From an uncultured bacterium (GTDB lineage Bacteria; Verrucomicrobiota; Lentisphaeria; Victivallales; UBA1829): a DNA stretch of 39,877 nt. Below, in pieces: positions 16,984-23,896 of this stretch (position 1 is the stretch's first letter; each line of letters begins with the position of its first letter). A model generated the notes under the pieces. It had not been told where the DNA came from and did no database searches. It saw nothing but the letters and a program-made list of their open reading frames with translations. The position numbers and the translations under genes are program-made. Where the stretch lies: assembly GCA_900548385.1 (NCBI GenBank), contig URKJ01000045.1, forward strand, positions 1 to 39,877, written 5' to 3'.

Positions 16984-17466
16984 ATGCTTTCTTTCTGTGG
17001 AATCGACAAATGCTCTGTGGATGCGAACGGAAGGATCAAGCTGAGTCCGCGGGTGATTGATGATTTCGCGGCTCACGGCGGGGACGTGGTTCTGCATTGT
17101 CTGCCGGAAGGCACGATCGCGGTTTATCCGGAAGCGGTCTATCTGGAAATGCGGAAACAGGAGACCAACCCGGCGGAACGCGCGGCAAACTCGATTGTAT
17201 TCCGCCGGACCTTGCGCCGTTTCGGAGCGTGGACACAGTCCGAAACGATTTCGGCGCAGGGAAGGATCACCCTTCCCGCCATGTTCAAGGAACACGCGGG
17301 AATCGCGAACGGAACGGACGCGGTGGTCGTCGGGATTGAGATCGGCGTGGAAATATGGAGTATGGAGCGCTGGGAAGAGGAACAGCGCAGAATCATGGAA
17401 CACTCCATGAAAAAAGATGAACTGGAAATGATGCGGGATCTGGACAACAGTCCCGCCGAACAATAA
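16984..17466 (+). CDS. mraZ: Transcriptional regulator MraZ
   Basis: A 160-residue protein with the tandem AbrB-like swapped-hairpin halves of MraZ. The first half contains SVDANGRIKLSP (11-22) and ends near 60; the second contains TISAQGRITLPAMF (88-101), then the conserved VVGIEIGVEIW and MERWEE. MraZ forms ring-shaped oligomers, binds repeats in its own promoter and controls division and cell-wall genes. Compared with the usual MFxGxxxxxLDxKGR start, the N-terminus is divergent (MLSFCGIDKCSVDANGR). GGAG lies upstream of the ATG. It heads a four-gene run that lacks the usual next gene rsmH (mraW). Confidence 0.9.
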   Translation: MLSFCGIDKCSVDANGRIKLSPRVIDDFAAHGGDVVLHCLPEGTIAVYPEAVYLEMRKQETNPAERAANSIVFRRTLRRFGAWTQSETISAQGRITLPAMFKEHAGIANGTDAVVVGIEIGVEIWSMERWEEEQRRIMEHSMKKDELEMMRDLDNSPAEQ

Positions 17467-17490
17467 TGAAACAGAAAAAAAGGAGGCTGT

Positions 17491-17769
17491 ATGATGATGA
17501 AACGATCCGTCAAATTCCGTTATGTACTCTGCGCGCTCGCTCTTTTTCTGTCCCTGATGCTGTTGGGATTCTCCCGGGCCGACGGTGAGCGGAACCCCCG
17601 CTCCAGGCGTGCCGTGAACGTCGGCATCTGCCGCAACACCTGCGCGGATATGAGCCGTTACCTCCCCCCGGAACAGCGCTCCGCATGGAATCAGCTGGTT
17701 GCCGATGCGCCGGAACTCGCCCTGCGAAGCTCCGCAACCGCTCTTCACGAACTTCCGCGCACCCGGTGA
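17491..17769 (+). CDS. Small single-pass membrane protein in the ftsL position
   Basis: A 92-residue protein: a basic N-terminus, one hydrophobic helix (about 12-28) and a polar periplasmic-side tail that contains a CRNTC pair. It could be an uncleaved anchor or a signal peptide. In standard dcw clusters this slot (after mraZ-rsmH, before ftsI) holds ftsL, a short bitopic protein, but FtsL has a leucine-zipper coiled coil that I do not see here. AGGAGG (17481-17486) precedes three tandem ATGs at 17491, 17494 and 17497; the second gives the best spacing. Its stop overlaps the next start (TGATG), so it is coupled to the PBP-pedestal gene. Function inferred only from position. Confidence 0.6.
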   Translation: MMMKRSVKFRYVLCALALFLSLMLLGFSRADGERNPRSRRAVNVGICRNTCADMSRYLPPEQRSAWNQLVADAPELALRSSATALHELPRTR

Positions 17770-18446
17770 TGACCCGGACCGAGTTCAAAAAACGAAGCGG
17801 CGCCGTCCTGCTCATTCTGATGCTGTGGGGAGGACTCGCCGCCGCACATGTGATCTATTATTCATACTGGAAACGGAACCGTCTGCTGGAGGAAAGCCTG
17901 CATCTGGCATGGCGGGAAGGCGAACTGCCCGCCATGCGCGGCCGCATCCTGACTCCGGACGGCGTTCCGCTCGCATGGTCCGAACTGACACACGATCTCT
18001 ACCGTCTCAAATCGTCACGAGCCGGAAAGAACACCCGCCTGCGGTCGCTTCTGCATAATTTTTTCGGAGAACCGCTTGAGGAAGAAGAGGATGGAACCGG
18101 CATTCTGCTGAAACGGAGTATCTCTCCGGATCAAATTCTCCGTCTCCGTCCGCTTCTCCGCCGGTTCCCGGAACTGGAAATCCGTCCGCGTTCATACCGG
18201 CGGAATACAGATATACCGGCGCTCCGGGCGAAAACCGGCAAGACGCAATACGATCCGCAGCGGAAGCGGGAAGCCGGCATCTCCGGCTGGGAAGCGGAAT
18301 ACGACCGCGAACTGGCGGGAACACCCGGCATCTTCCGGGTCATGCTCGACCGCAGCGGCGCATGGGTTCCGGGAACCATCGAAATTCTTGCGCCCCCCAT
18401 GCCGGGCAAGGACGTCACCCTTCCCCCGGAGGTCTGCAAACCATGA
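17769..18446 (+). CDS. Class B PBP-like protein with pedestal only, no transpeptidase domain
   Basis: 225 residues: cytoplasmic tail, one membrane helix (11-31), then a region that matches the N-terminal half of FtsI/PBP2. Seen are RGRILTPDGVPLAWSE (57-72), the canonical post-membrane motif; a beta-sheet/head section (75-145); and GISGWEAEYDRELAGTPG (170-187) followed by the LDRSGAWV strand and PPMPGKDVTL (209-218), the sequence that normally runs straight into the transpeptidase. The protein stops there, without SxxK, SxN or KTG motifs. It is not a frameshift remnant: the stop overlaps the SEDS gene start (ATGA) and a GGAGG site for that gene lies inside this gene. Known: the pedestal of class B PBPs binds and activates SEDS polymerases. 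A crosslinking-free activator is the inferred role. Confidence 0.75.
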   Translation: MTRTEFKKRSGAVLLILMLWGGLAAAHVIYYSYWKRNRLLEESLHLAWREGELPAMRGRILTPDGVPLAWSELTHDLYRLKSSRAGKNTRLRSLLHNFFGEPLEEEEDGTGILLKRSISPDQILRLRPLLRRFPELEIRPRSYRRNTDIPALRAKTGKTQYDPQRKREAGISGWEAEYDRELAGTPGIFRVMLDRSGAWVPGTIEILAPPMPGKDVTLPPEVCKP

Positions 18447-19516
18447 AACGGCAGGAACAAAGCTATCTGAACGCGGCGCTCGGTCTGACAATCCTCGGAC
18501 TCGGCGGATGTCTTTCCATCTACAACGCACAGGCCCTCGGAGAAAACCCGCTCTACTATTCGCTCCGTCAACTGCTCTGGCTGACGATCGGGATCGCCGT
18601 GTTCCTTCTGCTCTCCCGGATTCCGTTCCGGCTCTGCAAAGCCTGGGCGCTCCGGCTCGGCGGAGCGGCGGCAGCGGGATTGCTTCTGGTCCTGCTCTCC
18701 GGAACGGAAATCAACGGCATGCACGGCTGGTTTTCATTCGGCCGCATCCTGATCCAGCCCTCCGAATTCGCAAAAGCTCCATACCTCCTGCTGCTCTCCG
18801 TGTTCGCCGCACGGACGGAGTGGACGGAACGCAAGCGGTTTCTCGCAATCGCCGGAACAGGCGTGCTGTTCTGCGGACTCATCCTGCCGGAACCGGATTT
18901 CGGAACGGCAACCGTCTTTTTTCTGGGACTGGCAACAGTCCTGTGCGTCTCCGGTTTCTTCCGTCACTTTCTGCTTCTGCTCGGCGGACTCGCCATTCCG
19001 GCGGCGGCGCTGTTCATTCTGAAACATGACTACGCGATGAAACGGATCATCGGTTACTGGAATCCCGACGAACATCTCTACGGTGCGGGCTGGCATGTCA
19101 AACAGTTCCAGTACAGCATGGCGCACGGCGGACTGTTCGGTTCGGAATGGGGCGGCGCGCTGTGGTCGAACGCCTATCTACCCCTCTCGCACAGCGATTC
19201 CGTGTTCGCTTCCATCGTGGAGTCCGGCGGGATCACCGGCGGACTGCTCATCATCGGCGGTTATCTGCTCATAGGCTGGATCTTCCGCCGGATGTCGCTT
19301 CAGACGACGGATCCCGCAGCGCGGATTTTCATCTTTTCCACCGGAGCTCTGTTTACGGCACAGGCGCTCCTGCACATCGGCGTCAACACCGCGCTGCTGC
19401 CGCCGACCGGACTCACTCTGCCGATCTTCAGCTATGGCGGCAGTTCCCTGTTCGCCACAATGGCGGCATTCGGCATGGCGTGCAGCGCGGCACGGCACGA
19501 AACCGGCAAACATTGA
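18443..19516 (+). CDS. SEDS peptidoglycan glycosyltransferase (FtsW/RodA)
   Basis: A 357-residue polytopic protein with about ten membrane helices. Conserved SEDS elements: INGMHGWFSFGRILIQPSEFAK (90-111; QPSE at 105-108), PEPDFGTA, the GGLFGSEWG loop, the catalytic acidic site LPLSHSDSVFASIVESGG with Asp252, and TGLTLPIFSYGGSSL near the C-terminus. It should polymerise lipid II into glycan strands outside the inner membrane. FtsW and RodA cannot be told apart reliably by eye; the mraZ-linked position favours FtsW. It is translationally coupled to the pedestal-only PBP gene through an ATGA overlap, with GGAGG at 18428-18432. Confidence 0.92.
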   Translation: MKRQEQSYLNAALGLTILGLGGCLSIYNAQALGENPLYYSLRQLLWLTIGIAVFLLLSRIPFRLCKAWALRLGGAAAAGLLLVLLSGTEINGMHGWFSFGRILIQPSEFAKAPYLLLLSVFAARTEWTERKRFLAIAGTGVLFCGLILPEPDFGTATVFFLGLATVLCVSGFFRHFLLLLGGLAIPAAALFILKHDYAMKRIIGYWNPDEHLYGAGWHVKQFQYSMAHGGLFGSEWGGALWSNAYLPLSHSDSVFASIVESGGITGGLLIIGGYLLIGWIFRRMSLQTTDPAARIFIFSTGALFTAQALLHIGVNTALLPPTGLTLPIFSYGGSSLFATMAAFGMACSAARHETGKH

Positions 19517-19517
19517 T

Positions 19518-19543
19518 CCGGCTGTTTTTTCTCCGCCGGTTTT
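19518..19543 (+). terminator. Possible terminator after the SEDS gene
   Basis: CCGGC (19518-19522) pairs with GCCGG (19535-19539) across a T-rich 12-base loop, followed by four T. The stem is short, so this is a weak call. Confidence 0.35.
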
Positions 19544-19587
19544 CTGTCGGCATTCCGTATTTTTTCCGAAAAAAACAGAAAAAACAT

Positions 19588-19616
19588 TTGAGTTTTTTCC
19601 GGTTCAGGTTTATAGT
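19588..19616 (+). promoter_or_regulatory. Promoter of the aminolipid operon
   Basis: TTGAGT (19588-19593), a 17-base spacer opening with a T-run and TATAGT (19611-19616), giving a leader of roughly 37 bases before the olsB-like start at 19660. Confidence 0.65.
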
Positions 19617-19659
19617 AGTATCATGACTCATAATGATATTCGCAAGGGGAGGTGCAGGT

Positions 19660-20538
19660 ATGGAGTGTCTGGAAGAATTCAGAAGAACAGTCGCCGATCC
19701 GCCGGTTATCGCGGAAAAGGATCAGTATCTTATCAAATTCGCCCTGACGGAGCAGGAAATCGAATCCGCGTTCCGTCTGCGCTATGACGTATTCAACCTG
19801 GAACAGGGCAAAGGGCTGAAAGACTCGCAGAACGGAATCGACAAGGACGAGTTTGACGAACATTGCCTGCATCTTATCGTCGTGCGGAAAGACGACAACC
19901 GTGTCGTCGGAACATACCGCATTCATTTCGGAGCCGTCGCCGCACGCTCCAAACTGGGCTTTTATTCGGAACAGGAATATCGGATCGACGGTCTTGCACC
20001 GATCGCTCCTCTGGCGATCGAAGTCGGCCGCACCTGTGTGGCGCCGGACTCCCGGAACGGAAGCGTCGTCGCTCTGCTCTGGAGCGGGATCTCCACGCTG
20101 ATCTGCCGGAGCGGACAGCGTTTTCTGCTCGGCTGTGTCAGTCTTGAAAGCACCGATCCTATCCACGGCTGGCTGATCTATCAGAACCTGAAAGAACACA
20201 ACGCGCTGTCGGAGCAGATACATGCTTATCCGCGCCCGGAGTTCCGGATGGAACACCCCGGAGAAGAGGCGCTGGCTTCCGCGGCGCAGGCGCTCCCCTC
20301 CGTGCGGGCTCTGATTCCGCCGCTGTTCAAAGGTTATCTCCGGCTCGGCGCGAAAATCTGCGGAGAACCGGTTTTCGACCGGAAATTCGGTTCGATCGAC
20401 TTTTTCATCGTCCTTGACGTGGCACAGCTTCCGCAACGCTACTCGAAACATTTCAATGTGGAGCTCTCCGCTCCGTCTGCACAGTCCGGACGCCATTACA
20501 CCCCGTTGACTTTCGACCGGGGAATCTGCACATGCTGA
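19660..20538 (+). CDS. OlsB-like N-acyltransferase (aminolipid synthesis, first step)
   Basis: A 292-residue protein of the COG3176/GNAT-like 'hemolysin' family that includes ornithine lipid synthase OlsB, which attaches a 3-hydroxyacyl group from acyl-ACP to an amino acid. Typical elements: FRLRYDVFNLEQGKGL, DKDEFDEHCLHLIVV, VVGTYRIH and EVGRTCVAPDSRNGSVVALLW. The next gene is a PlsC/OlsA-type O-acyltransferase, completing the two-step pathway to a phosphorus-free aminolipid. Related pairs make glycine or other amino-acid lipids in Bacteroidetes, so ornithine is not certain. The ATG at 19660 is chosen because GGGGAGG lies 7 bases before it; an in-frame ATG at 19633 precedes that site. Confidence 0.85.
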   Translation: MECLEEFRRTVADPPVIAEKDQYLIKFALTEQEIESAFRLRYDVFNLEQGKGLKDSQNGIDKDEFDEHCLHLIVVRKDDNRVVGTYRIHFGAVAARSKLGFYSEQEYRIDGLAPIAPLAIEVGRTCVAPDSRNGSVVALLWSGISTLICRSGQRFLLGCVSLESTDPIHGWLIYQNLKEHNALSEQIHAYPRPEFRMEHPGEEALASAAQALPSVRALIPPLFKGYLRLGAKICGEPVFDRKFGSIDFFIVLDVAQLPQRYSKHFNVELSAPSAQSGRHYTPLTFDRGICTC

Positions 20539-21302
20539 GGGCCGGACGCAAAATCATCCGGGTTCTCCGCCTGCTGGTCTGGTTCCTGTATATGCTGCTG
20601 AAAACGGTGCTGCGTCACATCGGGAAAACGGAGGATGAGAAGATCACCGCCGGCGCGGAACTCGCGGGCGAATGGGCGCGCGGGATTCTGCGCATACTCA
20701 ATATCCGGGTCACTCTGCACGGCTCCCTGCCGGAAACGAAAGGCGTCCTGCTGGTCTCCAACCATCAGAGCTATGTGGACATTCTGGTTCATGCCTCGCT
20801 GACGGGACTCCGTTTTGCTCCGAAACAGGAAATCCGCCACTGGTTCCTGCTCGGTCCCTATATCGGGATGTCACATCCGGTCTGGATCGACCGCAAATCT
20901 CCGGCGAAATCGAGGGCGACATTGGCGGAATTCGAACACACGCTTGCTCTCGGCGTACCGCTGATCGTCTATCCGGAGGGAACGACCACAGACGGACAGC
21001 ACGGGCTGCTGCCGTTCAAATCGACCTCGTTCGAAGCGGTCCTGCGGGAACACCGCCCGGTCCAGCCGTTGATCACGGTTTATCACGTTCCGTGCGGAAC
21101 GATGAATCCGGCATGGTACGGCGACCAGGAACTGCTCCCTCATATTTGGCAGCTTCTGGGCTTGAAAGAAATCCAGGTGGATATATATTCCTGCAAAGTG
21201 ATACAGCCGGAAGCCGAAAACCGGAAAGAACTGGCGGAACGGGTCCGCAGGGAAATGTCGGAGGCTTACCGCCGCCATACAGGAATTGAGGTTCGGGAAT
21301 GA
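20532..21302 (+). CDS. 1-acyl-glycerol-3-phosphate acyltransferase-like (OlsA/PlsC family)
   Basis: A 256-residue membrane-associated acyltransferase. One hydrophobic helix lies at about 10-25, followed by the family's catalytic NHQSYVD (H78, D83), PVWIDRKS and the substrate-binding YPEGTTTDG, then PLITVY. PlsC enzymes acylate lysophosphatidate; OlsA acylates lyso-ornithine lipid. Fusion-like linkage to the OlsB-type gene (7-base overlap) makes the aminolipid role more likely, though a dual role is possible. The 3' end overlaps the following membrane-protein gene (ATGA), forming a three-gene operon. Confidence 0.88.
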   Translation: MLRAGRKIIRVLRLLVWFLYMLLKTVLRHIGKTEDEKITAGAELAGEWARGILRILNIRVTLHGSLPETKGVLLVSNHQSYVDILVHASLTGLRFAPKQEIRHWFLLGPYIGMSHPVWIDRKSPAKSRATLAEFEHTLALGVPLIVYPEGTTTDGQHGLLPFKSTSFEAVLREHRPVQPLITVYHVPCGTMNPAWYGDQELLPHIWQLLGLKEIQVDIYSCKVIQPEAENRKELAERVRREMSEAYRRHTGIEVRE

Positions 21303-22045
21303 ACAGGGAATTATGGAATGAGTTCGCAGCGACACTCAACGTTTTTCTGGTACGCAAACTGAATGCGGGCAATGCGGAGCCGCAGGCGGTGCTGTTCCCC
21401 CTTGCGGGTGCGCTCACCGGATTCCTCTGCACACTGGCGGCGGCAGTCGCAGTGCTGTTCTTCGGCAGACTCGCCGCCGCTATTCTGGCGGCGATCGTTC
21501 TTCCGCTCCTGCTGGAACTGCTGACGGACTGGCATGGACTCAAAAATCTCTCCTCCTATCTCACGCTCCGTTTCCGCAATACGCAGATCGCAGACGCATT
21601 TTCCCGGAAACCGGAATTCCGGAAAGAGATGACTCCGGTATTCCTGTTTGTGAGTCTCTATCTCCTGCGGGCTCTGTCGTTCGGATTCATCACCTTCCGC
21701 TCTCCGTTGATCTTCGTCTTCGTGTTTACAGGAGCCTATCTGGTACGGACGGGTCTGGCTGTCTGCGCGGACAGCGCATCTTATCCGCTGCTGGAACTGC
21801 CGGAGGAAAAACGGAAGGTTCCGGATCTGACCGCTCTGACGGTTTTCGCATTGGCGGGCATCTTCTCTTTCCATCTGCGGCTTCTTGCGGCGGCAGCGGT
21901 CCTGTTTCTGCTGTCCCTGCTGATCCGCCGCATTCAGACGGACACAATTCTCCGCCATGCGGGCCGCACACCGCTCCGGCTGTTTGAAATCTACGGCTGC
22001 GCCGCCGAAACCCTGCTCCTGCTGGCGGGAATCATTGTCGCCTGA
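21299..22045 (+). CDS. Polytopic membrane protein, degenerate CobS-like
   Basis: A 248-residue protein with six or seven hydrophobic segments. The order of features recalls cobalamin-5'-phosphate synthase CobS: an FPLAGALTGFL segment like the CobS FPLIGLLLG, a tract LLTDWHGLKNLSSYL where CobS has the HLDGLADxxDG acidic motif, and a C-terminal GRTPLRLFEIYGCAAETLLLL where CobS has a GxTGDxxGAxxELxE element. The Asp residues of those motifs are missing, so cobalamin synthesis is unlikely. This resemblance is by eye and weak. Translational coupling to the acyltransferase suggests a role in lipid metabolism or transport. No other cobalamin gene is in the window. Confidence 0.55.
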   Translation: MNRELWNEFAATLNVFLVRKLNAGNAEPQAVLFPLAGALTGFLCTLAAAVAVLFFGRLAAAILAAIVLPLLLELLTDWHGLKNLSSYLTLRFRNTQIADAFSRKPEFRKEMTPVFLFVSLYLLRALSFGFITFRSPLIFVFVFTGAYLVRTGLAVCADSASYPLLELPEEKRKVPDLTALTVFALAGIFSFHLRLLAAAAVLFLLSLLIRRIQTDTILRHAGRTPLRLFEIYGCAAETLLLLAGIIVA

Positions 22046-22100
22046 CAGCAGCGGATCAGCGGAAACGGCGACAAAATCAATTTTTTCTATCGTTTTTTAT

Positions 22101-22129
22101 TTGAAAAACACCTGTTTCCGGGTTATAAT
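22101..22129 (+). promoter_or_regulatory. Promoter of the ABC-TPR-mutL run
   Basis: TTGAAA (22101-22106), a 17-base spacer and the consensus TATAAT (22124-22129), 25 bases before the ATP-binding protein start. Confidence 0.75.
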
Positions 22130-22154
22130 TCATTTTCGGAACAAGCGGAGCACT

Positions 22155-23159
22155 ATGAACGTACTTGAAGTAAACAATCTGACGATCGAATTCAAATCGG
22201 AACGGGTTTTTCTGCCTGCCGTAACGGATGTTTCGTTTCACCTCGGCAAAGGCGAAATTCTGGCTCTGGTCGGGGAAAGCGGATGCGGAAAAAGCATCTC
22301 CTGCATGTCGCTTGCGCGGCTGCTGCCGACTCCACCCGCACGAATCCCGCGCGGAGAAGTGCTGCTGACACGCCGGGACGGAACGACGGAAGACGTTATG
22401 AAACTTTCGCCGCGGCAGCTCCGCAAAATCCGCGGCGGGGAGATCGCATATATTTTTCAGGAGCCGTCGGTTTCGCTGAATCCGGTCTTCCGGGTCGGCG
22501 CACAGATCGCGGAAGCGATCGAACTGCACCGTCCGGACGTTGCCGACGTCGGCGCGGAAGTGGTGGAACTGCTCCGTCAGGTCGGGATACCGGGACCGGA
22601 AGAGCGGGCGCGGCTCTATCCGCATGAGATGTCCGGCGGAATGCAGCAGCGCGTGATGATCGCAATGGCGCTCGCCAGCCGTCCTTCGATCCTTGTCGCC
22701 GATGAACCGACCACAGCGCTGGACGTCACGATCCAGGCGCAGATCCTCGAACTGCTGGCGGACCTGCGGAAGCAGTTCGGCATGTCGATCATTCTGGTGA
22801 CACACAACCTCGGAATCGTATCGGAAATGGCGGACCGGGTCTGCGTGATGTATGCGGGCAGGATCGTTGAATCCGCTCCGGTGCGCGACTTGATCGACCA
22901 TCCGCGCCACCCGTACACGACAGCTCTGCTGGCGGCGGTCCCGAAACTCGGCGGCACGCACGGAATGCTTTCCACAATCCCCGGTTCGGTCCCGACGCCC
23001 GCACGGTTTCCCGCAGGTTGCCGTTTCTGCGACCGCTGTGCCCTGCGCCGGAGTTTTCCCGAAGCGGAACGGATCATCTGTGAAACAACCGTCCCGGAGA
23101 TGAGGGTACTTTCCCCGGGACACTTCTGCGCCTGTCACAAAATCGGAGCGGCGTCATGA
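22155..23159 (+). CDS. Oligopeptide-type ABC transporter ATP-binding protein (OppD/DppD family)
   Basis: A 334-residue cytoplasmic ATPase. Walker A is GESGCGKS (40-47), the Q-loop is in AYIFQEPSVSLNP, the signature is MSGGMQQR, Walker B is ILVADEPTTALD and the switch His is in VTHNLG. The C-terminal extension has the oligopeptide/nickel-type (HPY) region HPRHPYTTALLAAVP and a cysteine set CRFCDRCALR that may bind an iron-sulfur cluster, as in other OppD proteins. Family members work with two permeases, a second ATPase and a binding protein to import peptides, but none of these is encoded nearby, so the partners must be elsewhere. The start at 22155 follows GGAG. It overlaps the TPR gene by ATGA. 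Confidence 0.9.
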   Translation: MNVLEVNNLTIEFKSERVFLPAVTDVSFHLGKGEILALVGESGCGKSISCMSLARLLPTPPARIPRGEVLLTRRDGTTEDVMKLSPRQLRKIRGGEIAYIFQEPSVSLNPVFRVGAQIAEAIELHRPDVADVGAEVVELLRQVGIPGPEERARLYPHEMSGGMQQRVMIAMALASRPSILVADEPTTALDVTIQAQILELLADLRKQFGMSIILVTHNLGIVSEMADRVCVMYAGRIVESAPVRDLIDHPRHPYTTALLAAVPKLGGTHGMLSTIPGSVPTPARFPAGCRFCDRCALRRSFPEAERIICETTVPEMRVLSPGHFCACHKIGAAS

Positions 23160-23896
23160 AACGGTTTCTGCGCTCCGGGATCAAAAATCCGCTTGCCCCG
23201 TTCATTCTGCTGATGGCGCTGATCATCCTGATCACGATCATCATCACCAACATCAAGACCGCACAGGTGGGATACGCCAAAACCGCTCCGCCGCGCGATC
23301 TGCTGTTCGACCCGTCGCTGCCGACCAGTTTTGAAGAAACACCCGAAGCGCCCGGCGAACCGACTTTGGAGCCGGACCTCCGCGGACTCACCGCCGCCGC
23401 ACTGGAAGACTGGGCACGCGGTGATTTTTCCGGAGCGGAAGACAAATTCCGCACGATTCTCGTATTCCGTCCGAACAACGCGGTCGCGCTCTCGCACCTC
23501 GGCGCACTGCTGCACCATCGCGGCGACTACAAAAGTGCCGAACTGATGTTCCGCAAGCAGACCCAGTTCTATCCCGGCGATCCGAACGCTTTTCTGAATC
23601 TGGCAACGGTCCTCGCGAAACAGAACAAACTGTCGGAGGCGCTTGCCGCATCGAAACAGAGCATCGCGCTGGATCCCGGCGGGTCCGCAATGCACCTTCT
23701 CTCCCTCGCCCGGATCTATTCCCTTGCCAACAATACCAAAATGGCACTGGATTTTCTGCGCAGAGCCGCAGTCCGACTCGGTCCGGAACTCGTGGAACTC
23801 AGCTGGGACCCGGCATTCGACAACATCCGCAGAACACAGGAATTCCAGCAGCTGATCCGCGATGCGAAGAAAAAAGACGGAGACCGAAAGCCATGA
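23156..23896 (+). CDS. Membrane-anchored TPR protein
   Basis: 246 residues: a short basic N-terminus, one membrane helix (about 14-33), a proline-rich linker (about 45-72) and then about four TPR-like helical hairpins from 75 to 205, with motif lines such as DWARGDFSGAEDKFRTIL, ALLHHRGDYKSAELMFRKQ and TVLAKQNKLSEALAASKQSI. TPR domains mediate protein-protein contacts; the domain should face the periplasm. The gene overlaps both neighbours by four bases, linking an ABC ATPase to mutL. I see no functional link to either, so cotranscription may be only economical packing. Confidence 0.8.
   Translation: MKRFLRSGIKNPLAPFILLMALIILITIIITNIKTAQVGYAKTAPPRDLLFDPSLPTSFEETPEAPGEPTLEPDLRGLTAAALEDWARGDFSGAEDKFRTILVFRPNNAVALSHLGALLHHRGDYKSAELMFRKQTQFYPGDPNAFLNLATVLAKQNKLSEALAASKQSIALDPGGSAMHLLSLARIYSLANNTKMALDFLRRAAVRLGPELVELSWDPAFDNIRRTQEFQQLIRDAKKKDGDRKP

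Noticed and set aside
17769..18446. Pseudogene reading of the shortened PBP
   Set aside because: The frame is intact, both ends overlap neighbours in the usual coupled way, and no leftover transpeptidase sequence follows in any frame before or inside the SEDS gene.
21299..22045. Functional cobalamin synthase cobS
   Set aside because: The acidic motifs needed for activity are absent and no cobalamin pathway gene is near. Only a distant fold resemblance is kept.
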